This document shows, in pieces, positions 18,318-27,175 of a stretch of 36,127 bases of DNA; within the stretch, counting starts at the first letter, position 1; every line of letters begins with the position of its first letter. Source of the DNA: Chrysochromulina tobinii (lineage: Eukaryota; Haptophyta; Prymnesiales; Chrysochromulinaceae); contig JWZX01002262.1 in assembly GCA_001275005.1 (NCBI GenBank), positions 1 to 36,127 of the forward strand. The letters run 5' to 3'. The notes beneath the pieces were generated by a model. The model worked only from the letters and a program-made list of their open reading frames with translations. It was not told the DNA's origin and did not search any database. Both the position numbers and the translations under genes were made by a program.

Positions 18318-20439
18318 TCAGTCGATGGCGAGGTAGAGGATGTCATCATCGATGACCTGCGCCTGCTGCAGCGTCTTCGTGGGCGAAAGCTTTTGGCGCT
18401 CGGCGCGACCGAGCAGCACGTCGGGCGTGATGAACACGGGCGAGAAGTAGAGGTTGATCTCGGAGGATTTAAGGCCCGCCACCTGCGGGAGCAGCCCCGG
18501 CACGGAGGCGACGATCTCCTGCAGCTCGCGCACAGTGGTGGTCTCGCAGACGCCGCGGATGATGACCGAAGCGTTCTCGGGTGCGTCGCGCACGCACGGG
18601 CGCACACGGACCTGACGCAGCTGCGGCAGCGTCGCCGCCCCTGGGAAGAAATCGGAGAGGGGGCGCGGTGCCGCCGAGAGCAGCAGTCGCTCATTGCTGC
18701 GCCCCTCGGCGTACTGAGCGATTATCGTGTCGTCGTGCAGTGGCATTTTGGACGAGGAGGTTGACATCGAGAGCGTGAGGCGCGGCGAGATGTGCAGCTG
18801 CGTGGCCACCTGCCGCTTGAGGTACGCGATCGTACCGTTCATGCGCGCGCGTACGACCACGTGCCCCTCGTCCGTGAGCATGACGAACTGCTCGAGCTGC
18901 AGCAGGCTCGGGGGCAGTGCCGACACGACGCTCAGCTCGGGACCGTAGCCGCCTGTGCTGGCGCCGAGGCCGCTGCCCACACCCGCGCCGTAGCCGGCAC
19001 CCACACCCGAATCGCGCCCGTCGCCGCCGCCGCCGCCACCGCCGCCGCCGCCGTACGCATGAGCAGAGATGCCCCTGCTCACCGCGCCGTATCGGGCGTC
19101 CTTCCGTGCCGAGCAGCATGTGTCGAACTCCTCCTGCTCGGCGAGGGTGAGGCCCCTGTCCGCCGCCTTGGCCTCGAGATACGTAGCGCGATCGGCCTGG
19201 GCGACCGTCGTGACTGCCTGCGCCTTGTCGCGCTCGGCCTCCAGCTCGCTCAGCCGTTCGCGAGCGCGCGAACGTTCCTCCTCCTCCTCGGGCGTGAGTC
19301 CCACCGATGCCATCTTCCGCTGCAGATCGACCAGGCGGCCCTTGTGCTTCTGGATGTCGTCGTCCAAGGAGGCGGCACCGAGCCCCATCGCGTTGAGGAT
19401 CATCTCGTACTGCTTGATCGCACGCTCGAGCTGCTCGCGCTTGGAGCGTGCCTCGGCCGCGTCCTCAATCGAGCGCTCCGCCTGCAGACGGAAGGCGCTG
19501 ATTTCGAGCTCGCGCGAGCGAGCAAGCGATTCGAGCTCGCGCAGACGGTCGAGCTCCCGTGCCTCATGCTCGGCCAGCTTCGCTTGAAGCTCGGCGTTGC
19601 GCGCACGCTGGCTCTCGATGGCATCGAGCAGCGCGAGATTGCGTGCCTGTGCCTCGCGCCGCGCAAGTTGCTCCACCTCGAGATCACGGTTGAGCTGTCG
19701 GCGAAGCTCCTCGATCGCCTCACGTAGCCGCCTGAGGTAGTCCTGCTCAAGCTCCTGCCGCTGCACGTTCAAGATCGCCTCCTGCTCGAGCGCGTAGCGC
19801 GCAGGGTGCACGCCAAGCGCTAGGCCACGCGCCTCAAGCGCCGACGAGCCGAGGAAGCGCTCGTCGCGCGTGCCTCCGGGGCCGCCAATCACGCTGGCCA
19901 AGGCCGCCTCGCGGGCTGCCTGCTGCGCTTCGGCCTCGGCCTGCTGCGTGTGGAGCTGGATGAGCTGCTCGAGCTGCTCGGGCGTGGCACTGCTGCCCTC
20001 CTTTTTGCTCTCGAGCGCGACGATCTTGGTGAGCCGCTCCAGCTCCGCCTGCTCGTCGACGCTGATGCCGCCGGCCGCGCGCTTCTTGCGCTGCAAGTCG
20101 GCTATCCTCTGCAGCCGAGCCATCTCGGTCTGCTCGCCACCGCGTGTGCCGCTGCCGGGCATGAGCCCCTCCGTGGCCTTCTTCTTGCGCAGGTCGGCAA
20201 GCCGCTGCAGGACGGTCAGGTCGCTCTTCTCATCGTCTGTGAGCTCGGCGCCGCTCTCCATCCTCTTCTTGAGCTCCGCCAGCCGGCTGATGTCCGCGCG
20301 CTGCTTGAGCTTGTCCAACTCCACCTGCTCGACCTTCGAGAGCGGCTCACCAATCTTCCTCTTGCGCTCGAGTGCCGCGAGATTGTCGAGGTACGAATGC
20401 TTCTTGCCGCCCACCGCCGACCCGACGCCGCCCTCGCGT

Positions 20440-20474
<35 letters not shown>

Positions 20475-22970
20475 CGCCGCGTACATGCCCTCGCGCTGGC
20501 TCTGGTAGAGCCGGTCGTCGCTCTGCATGTCCTCGATCATGACCATGGCAGCGTCCTGCATCATTCGAAGCGCCTCGACTTCCTCGTCCTGAAGGTGGCT
20601 GCTGCACAGCTGGTCGAGGTCGAACAGCGCCCAGACCTCACCGCGCTGGCACGCGAGCAGCAGATCGTCCGACACGGGCACTTCCTTCTGGAGGAGCACC
20701 TCGAGGCGCAGCGCCGTCTTGGCCGCGCGCTTCATCACTTCAGTCTCCTCCGGCTTGAGCTCTTTGAGCTCTGCCAAATCGATCTGCTCTCCGAGCAGCT
20801 CCGTCACGCGCTCCTCGTCGACGGGCACGAGCATGCCCCCGGCCGCGTGCATGGCCACGCGCCGGGCGCGCCGCTCAGCGAGCAGCTCTTCGTACTCCTC
20901 GGTGACCAACATCTCCTGCAAGTAGAGATCGAGTGCGCCCATGTCAACGGGTGGCTGCTGGCCCGTCTTCGTCTCAAAAAGGCTTGCGCGCGCTCGCCGC
21001 TTCGCTTTCATGAGTGCACCGCGCGTGTACGGCGGCAGGTCGGAAGCGACCGTCACCGCGAGCTGCACGTGGTCCATCGAGGGCGCGAGAATGCCGTGGT
21101 CGGAGAGCGCGCTCACGCGCCCGGCTATGAGCTCACCAGTGAGCTGCAGTCGCTCCTCCGCGTCCAGATGCACCTCGCACAGGCGCATGATCTCATCGCC
21201 GTAGGTCGCCATGTCCTTCTCGAGATGTGCGAGCTGCGCCTCTTGCATGTCGGACGGCAGACCGCCCTTGTTCGCGTGCTCGCGTAGCTTCATGACGCGC
21301 ATGCCGAGCTCGAGCCGGTCGAGTAGCTGCAGCTCGGGGATTGAGAGCGAGCGCTTGATCACTTCCTCGAGCTTCCCGTCTAGCGCGTTGATCGGCAGCG
21401 GAACGAAGTGCTTCGCGAGCGCGCGCATCTCGGCCGCTACTTCATTTGAGCGAAGCGCCTCGAACTCCGCAGGCGGGAGCAGTTTACGCAGCTGCGTCTC
21501 GATGGCCGCATCATCGTACGGGATGTCGATGGCCTCACCGCCGAGCATCTTGATGGCCTTGTCAATGTCATCGGCGAGGAGGCTTGCGAGCTGCTCAGGC
21601 GAGAAACGCGACCTCAACTGCTCCTCCATGGCGGGCTCGTCCACTGGGATGTGCAAGTCGCGCTTCTGTAGCGTGCGGATGCGCGTATCGAGACGCGCGC
21701 GTTCGGCCGCCGCCATGGCCGCATCGAACATACGCTCGCAGTCAGAAGAGAAGGAGGGCGAGTTGAACCAGTCGGTGAGCCGCCCCGCGCCGCTGCCCAT
21801 GCCGCCCGCGCCGCCCGCGCTACCCGCGCCGCTGACCGCTGCACCCACCGCTTGAGCCGCCATCTGCGCCGCCACCACAGCTTCGTCCGCCGCATCATTG
21901 AGCTGCGTGAGCAGCACCTCCTGGCGCTCGAGCTCCTCGTGTCCCTCGGACGTGATGGTGCCGTTAGTGAGCTGCGCCTGCAGCTCGCCGACACGCTCTC
22001 GCATCGCCTTCGCCTCCATCGCCTTGACCTCCGCCTCGTTCGCCTTGGCCTCCGCCTCTGCCTGCAGCTTAAGCACATCCTGCGAGCTGCCGCCGCCGCT
22101 CTGGCGCCCGACGCCGCCGCCCGCGGCCGATCCAACACCGCTCTCGCGCGCGCCGCCACCGCCTCCGCGGCCTCCGCCGCCGCCGCCACCCCCGACCGCA
22201 CCAATTGCCTCCTTCATGTTTGCGGCGAACGACTGCTTGCGCTGCGCCGCCGCGATCGCGCTCGGGTTGAGCTCGTTGGGCACTGGTACCCCTCGGTCGC
22301 GCATGACGTCGCGCAGCTTCTGCGAGACGTCTTCGGCGCTCTGCGCCTTCTTCTTCCACGCGTCGACGCGCGCCTTGTCTTGCGCCTTGTCTTGCGCCGC
22401 CTCTGCCAGCTCGCGTTTTGCCTCGTCCAGTTTAGCGGTTACTACTTCGTGCAACCGCTCGGCGGCCGTGATGCGGCTGACTAGATCGCTCTTCTCGGCA
22501 ACGAATTTCTGCATCGTGGCTGTTTTCTCCGCGCGCTCCGCATCGAGCGCGAATGACAAGACCTCGTTTCGCTCGCCGAGTTCCTTATTGGTCTTCTCGA
22601 GCTGCGCGACATACGTGACGTATCTTGCGAGGCGCTCATTGAGGCCAAGCACCCGCGTGGCGTCGCCCTGCAGCGCTTCGATGTCCGAGTTGGGCACGAG
22701 CTTCATCGAGCTGAGCGGCACGCCCGAATCCTTGAGCTTGTTAAGCTCCACAGCCAGCGTTGCGGGTGTCCGCATCGTCGGGCGTGCGGGCCCACTTGGC
22801 GCTGTCTCGTCAAGCTCGCTCTTGGAGGCCTCGTCCTCGTCCCGATGCCATGGGAAGGCGTCTCTGCGGACGTTGCTTCCCTGGCTGTTATAGTCGGAGC
22901 GGTAGTTCGTGGCACTGCCGAACATCTGGGCCTCACAGTGACGAACGCCGCTCTGCCACTCCACACCCAC
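18318..22970 (-). CDS. Large coiled-coil/repeat protein with intermediate-filament-like motif and two C-terminal ubiquitin-like folds
   Basis: A single-exon frame of 1550 residues; a second Met at residue 16 (MFGSATNYRSD) may be the real start. In order: a head region; LNERLARYVTYVAQLEKTN at 110-128, like the helix-initiation motif of intermediate-filament rods, leading a coiled coil to about 225; a Gly-rich linker (259-295); helix (298-370); about eight divergent 40-50-residue helical repeats (430-815), most opening with a (V/I)P(V/I/Y)(D/N) turn; a second Gly run (833-843); four or five repeats of about 35 residues with Leu/Lys/Arg-rich helices (866-1005); a long coiled coil (1055-1285); a third Gly run (1307-1316); and two ubiquitin-like beta-grasp regions at about 1362-1432 and 1452-1550 (LRQVRVRP...DDDILYLAID). 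It is probably a cytoskeletal scaffold. No orthologue recognised. Confidence 0.82.
18321..18887 (-). other. Tandem ubiquitin-like (beta-grasp) regions
   Basis: Two C-terminal segments of the large protein have the beta-beta-alpha-beta-beta pattern. The first: EGHVVVRARMNGTIAYLKRQ, LTLSMSTSSSKMPLHDDTIIAQY, RLLLS. The second: LRQVRVRPCV, VRELQEIVASVPG, INLYFSP, LQQAQVIDDDILYLAID. Neither ends in a Gly-Gly pair, so processing for conjugation is not expected. Confidence 0.55.
20526..21683 (-). repeat. About eight divergent 40-50-residue helical repeats
   Basis: Residues 430-815 of the large protein contain repeated units that begin with a short strand or turn (DLHIPVDEPAMEEQL, IDIPYDDAAIETQL, VPLPINALDGKLEEV, LVPVDEERVTELL, EVPVSDDLLLACQ), followed by a helix ending in an (E)LxxL pattern and a basic helix. 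The fourth and fifth units are the weakest. Confidence 0.6.
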
Positions 22971-23234
22971 GACCGCCCACAGGCAGAAAAAGCACGAAGG
23001 TGCGCAGCGCAGGAGCAGCGTCGGACCCCTTTCCCTATTTGTCCGTGGAGGGATCGATACCGGTACGACGCCTTACCATCCGCGTTGCGAAGGTATGATT
23101 TTGCTTTTTACTCAGACAATCAGTCTGTCAGTTATGCTGCGGTCCCCCCGCGCTCACCGCACTCCCGGTCTCAAAGGACGGCTCAGCTTGCTTTTGTGTT
23201 ATCTTATCGGACTGCGCGCGGACAAAACCGTGCG

Positions 23235-24984
23235 TCACTCATCGTCTGCATCATTAGCCTCATCGCCCGCGCCCATCTGCGCCACCTGCGCCAGAGCGGC
23301 CCGCAGCACCCGCCTTTGGCCATCTCGGTAGGCGGCGACGTACCCGGCGCAGCTCTGCTCGTCAGCAGCGGCGGCGTCGGCCGCCTCGGTCGGCAGTAGC
23401 GGCTGCAGTCGCGCTTGCAGGGTGCCCACAAGGAGATCGAGTTCATCAGGCGTGAGCGAAGGCCCTTCAGAAGGATCGTCCATACCGATCACAGAGAGTG
23501 CCAAGAACAACTCGGCAGGCAGCGCGCCACCACCACTCGCAGCCTCCTCGCCCTCCTCGCCCTCCTCGCCCTCCTCGCCCTCCTCGCCCTCCTCGCCCTC
23601 CTCGCCCTCCTCGCCCTCCTCGCCCTTCCCGCCCTTCCCGCCCTTCCCGTCGGCCGTCACATGAAGTTCAAACGGCCCTATGAGGAGAGCGCCGTCGGCC
23701 TCACGCGTCGTGTAGGGCACTCCATGCTCCTCGAGTAACCGCCGCCGCTCCGCCGCAAGCGCCGTGTCGGGCGTGGGCGCGCAGCCGACCACCACCCCCT
23801 CGACGGCGTCCAATGGGTTGCCGCGCACCGCGAAACCGTAGGTGAAGAGCAGCTCCTCGTTGCCTTTGGCTCCGTAGTTGTTGTGCAGCGGCGCGCCTTT
23901 CGGAACTGGCGCGCGGCAGCGGAAGCGCACACCGCCGCGTCCCGCCTCCCAAACGATCGGGTGGCCACACTTGTGCTCGAACATGTCGAAGAGTGGAAGC
24001 ATGCACCCCAGGTTGCCCGCAGCTGTCTCATCCTCGTGCTCCAGCTGCAGAGCCCGCGACACCTGCGCGTCCACCTCGTCCGCCTCGTCCGCCCCGCCCG
24101 CGCCTGCGCCTGCGCCCGACACGTCCCCGCTCGCACCCTCACCAACATTTTGATGCGTGGCCTCAGCTGATCCGAGCGTGTCCTCGTGTTTGTCCTCGGC
24201 CTTGGTCTCCAACGAATCGGTCACAGCTTTCGGCGCACTCGCGCTCGTCGCCGCCGAGACGTGCGCCGATCCGAGCGCCCCTGGTGCCGCCCATATCACT
24301 TTTGGAGGCCCGCTCCCTCCATGCACCACCCGCAGCGGCGCGTCCACCTCCGTGGATGCGAGCACCTCGTGCATCAGATCCTGCTGCGCGGCATCGACGA
24401 GCGGGCGCGGGAAGCAGCGCGACAGGTGAACGCCACGCGCCCAGAGCACATCGTCGAAGGACACGTACTTGCTCTGCCGTTCGACCCCGGGTTGTAGCCG
24501 CGGCGCGACGCGATCGTACTCAGACTTGAGCAGCTGACGCTGCCGATGGACTTGCTTGCCCATCGGCGTGCCATCCAGGAGCGCGCGGTTCTCGTCGCTC
24601 CACGAGCAAGGGTCGGGCGCCTCACATGGCAATGCAGCAAGGTATGGATGATGGAAGTGGGCTTCGTCCTTGGCCGCCGCCGCGAGGCTGAACCAGAATG
24701 CAAAGTTGGGCGTGGCGCCCACGCGTGTGGCACGCAACAGCGATCGGGTCGTCGCGGAGCACGGCGATCGGGTCGAGGATGCAGTGCCGAGGCAGAAAGC
24801 CGATGGGTTCATTTTCCTTGAATGGCCGAGTGGCAAAGAGGCCAAGGCCTCCATCGCCATGCGATGATTCTCGACACTCGATACCATCGAGCACAGCCTT
24901 ATTTGTTTCGAGCCATCGCCATAAACCAGCCACGGGGCTTGACTGCGTCGGACAAACGGCTCCTCGCTTCCTTTTTGTCGACAT
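23235..24984 (-). CDS. SET-domain (Rubisco LSMT/SETD-like) protein with a reading-frame switch
   Basis: Two overlapping frames make one protein. The first frame, from the ATG at 24984, carries GDGGLGLFATRPFKENEPIGFLPRHCIL, the start of a SET domain. The second runs to the stop at 23235 and carries FAFWFSLAAAAKDEAHFHHPYLAALP, GNLGCMLPLFDMFEHK, and LHNNYGAKGNEELLFTYGF, the SET core and catalytic Tyr region. The switch falls near 24690-24740. A 46-nt intron (24688-24733, gtgcca...ttcag, phase 2) would join them but removes the helix FAFWFS; a one-base indel, true or from assembly, fits the family better. The usual NH pair of the SAM-binding motif reads EH. Between halves lies an acidic insert, and near the C-terminus a long GEE repeat. 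Proteins of this class methylate Lys or His in Rubisco, actin or other targets; here the target is unknown. Confidence 0.72.
23549..23649 (-). repeat. 9-bp coding microsatellite (Gly-Glu-Glu / Gly-Lys-Gly)
   Basis: About nine copies of CCCTCCTCG followed by three of CGCCCTTCC encode (GEE)n and GKG units in the SET-domain protein. Length variation between strains is likely. Confidence 0.9.
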
Positions 24985-25171
24985 GGAGGTGGCCCGCGTC
25001 GGCCGTCGCGCTGGCCCGCGTCGCGCGCGGCCTCGGTGTGAATTGGGCTTACCGGTACTTGTTAACAGTGAAAAGAGACACAGAGAAGAACTGCAACCAA
25101 ACCTGAATTGGGTGCTCCTCGGCCTGGTGTGAATCTTGTTGTGAATTTGCTGTGAAAACCAATTCTTGGTT

Positions 25172-26907
25172 TCACACCAAGAAAACCCTTCGGAGCAGCA
25201 AAAGGCGCCTCACGCCTACGTGGCCGCCCTCTCGCCAGATAAGCTCGTGGAAAAAGGCGCGGTGCACTGCAAAGCCGAGCCGCTCAAGCGTCGCCCGCAC
25301 CTCGGGCACAGCGTACATCTCGTCGAAGAGGGCCACGTGCGTGGGCAGCGGCCGGGCCGGCCGGTGCCACCAGCGCTGACGGTACCTGGCGGCCACTGCG
25401 GGTCCGGGCGCGCTCAGGAAGCAATCGCACTCGTTGGCGCAGCCTGGCGCGCTTGATGGGTAGCGTCGGCGCAGCACGGAGCTTGGGACGGCGTGTTCGA
25501 AGCCGGCGTTCAACATGGCGCTCGAGGGTGGAGTCGGCAGCACTTCAAGCCCAGGAGGTGGGCAAGGTAGCATGCTCAGCGGGATCGGTGCATGCAGCTG
25601 CACGTAGGCTGGCGTTTGGTGGCAGCGCGTAAGAAGGTCGAGGTGTCCGAGACGGCCAGCGCCTAGCTCGGCACGCGCTTCGGCCATCAGCGCGATCGGC
25701 GCACTCTGGTGCCATGCCGACAGGTAGATGATCGGCAGCGCATTGAAAATGGTTAGCCCTAGGATCCACCATCGTCGCTGCGAGGGAGGCGCTGCGTGCA
25801 GGGCGCTCCCAGCGTACGCGAGCAGCAACGGGTGCAACAGGGGCAAGACGAACCGGAGCTCTTTGTGTGGTGCCAGCGAGAGGGCGCCCAATGCCGTGGC
25901 TGCGGCCCATGCAGGCGCTCGTGCCCATCGTCCTCGTGCGCGCCAGAGGCCAAGCAAAACCAGAGGTGCATGTGCTCCGAGCGCCGCGGGCAGGGCTGCG
26001 CTCAGGTACCAATGCCACGGGTGCGTGCCGTAGTAGGCGCTGCCTCCGGTGAGCAGATTAAACTTGACGAATCGCGCTGCCGCGAAGAGCCATCGACCGT
26101 AGCACAGGCGATCCACCACCAGCGTCAAGGCCGCGACCACCGTGCAGGCCACGAGGGCCATTGCGAGTGCTGAGGCAGCAGCAAGTCGCGAGGTACACGT
26201 GGCCGCGTAGGTTGCGAGGAGTGGGAGTAAGATGATCGCGGCGGTCGGGCGCACAGCAAGCGCGAGGGCGCCCACGCTCGACGCAGCGAGCAGTCGGCCG
26301 CTTACGAGGCGGACACGGGCAGTGTTGGAAGGCGGTGGCGCCAGCGTGAGCGCAGCGCCGACCAGAGCCGCCTCCGCACACGATGAGTACGTGCGCACGC
26401 CGCAATACCAGATGAACCAGGAGGTTGATGAGCATAAAATTGCGTCCAGTCCAGCGCCGGGACATATGTGCCGCTCAGTGAGCACGCCGAGAGCAATGTC
26501 ACTGCCGGCGAGAACAGCCGCCTGAAAGAGTCTCGGCGTGTGGGCGATGACGTCGGGCGTGTCCAGGCCGACCGCCTTCAGCATGCGAAAGAGTGCAGCA
26601 AACGGCAGCACATGCATGTAGCTGCGCACGGCGTAGATCCATTCCCATGTCAGGATTCCATAGCCAAAGACAAGTTGATGCGCTACCTCACCTGCTTGCC
26701 AGTTCTCGTCGGGGTCATGCTGCACAGGGATGGGCGCACCATGAGTAAGCTTGGGCCATATCTATTTTGTTCACGGCCCGTTTGTTTTGTGCACAACCCG
26801 TTTGTGGGTGCGGCTCACACCTGCGTCTGCACGAGCATCGCGTTGAGCACGCGGAACAGCAATAGGATTGCGCAAAGCTTCTTTGCATTCTGCGCGAGCC
26901 ACGCCAT
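25172..26907 (-). CDS. PIGB: GPI mannosyltransferase 3 (PIG-B), two exons
   Basis: Exon 1 is 26907-26821 (29 residues) and exon 2 is 26719-25172, giving 544 residues. The intron 26720-26820 (gtgtga...gtgcag, phase 0) joins LLLFRVLNAMLVQTQ to HDPDENWQAGEVAHQLVFGYG, as in animal and yeast PIG-B. Family motifs visible: the acidic HDPDENWQ loop, GYGILTWEWIYAVRSY, TWFIWYC-like STSWFIWYCGVRTYSS, ALAVRPTAAIILLP, VDRLCYGRW, FVKFNLL..GGSAYYGTHPWHWYLSAALP, SLAPHKELRFVLPLLHP and a C-terminal region with DLLTRCHQTPAYVQLHAPIP and LPTHVALF. About 10-12 hydrophobic helices are present. The enzyme (GT22) adds the third mannose to the GPI anchor precursor in the ER membrane from dolichol-P-mannose. The protein appears complete. 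Confidence 0.93.
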
Positions 26908-26986
26908 GTCGGCGACGGCGCAAAGCGGCCAGCCGGCCAAACTGTCGCGCGTTGTGGGTGTGAAGCGACGATGAACTGTGAACCTA

Positions 26987-27062
26987 TGTTTGCGAAAAGG
27001 TCAGTTGAACCGACACACGCGACATGTTTTCGAAAAAGTTCAGTTGAATTGACACACGCGAG
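26987..27062. repeat. 39-bp imperfect tandem repeat upstream of PIG-B
   Basis: Two adjacent copies share TCAGTTGAA, GACACACGCGA and a GCGAAAAGG/TCGAAAAAG lead-in; TCAG starts at 27001 and 27040. The block is 80-155 bp upstream of the PIG-B start codon and could be a promoter element; this is inference. Confidence 0.75.
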
Positions 27063-27175
27063 CGCGCCCCGACCAGCCACTTCCACACGAAACACAGACT
27101 GGGGGTGACTGGCGGCTGGCGCATGGTGTTGGTTTTAGGGGGGGGCTTCGTTAGCCGTTCCCAAATAGGAATCTG

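Noticed and set aside
19950-21287. A 445-residue plus-strand frame within the 1550-residue gene
   Set aside because: It is a codon-position shadow of the helical minus-strand repeats, rich in Leu/His/Ala/Arg without any motif.
24688-24733. A 46-nt intron in the SET-domain gene
   Set aside because: Although frame-consistent with GT/AG ends, it is much shorter than all other introns here and would delete the conserved FAFWFS helix; kept only as an alternative.
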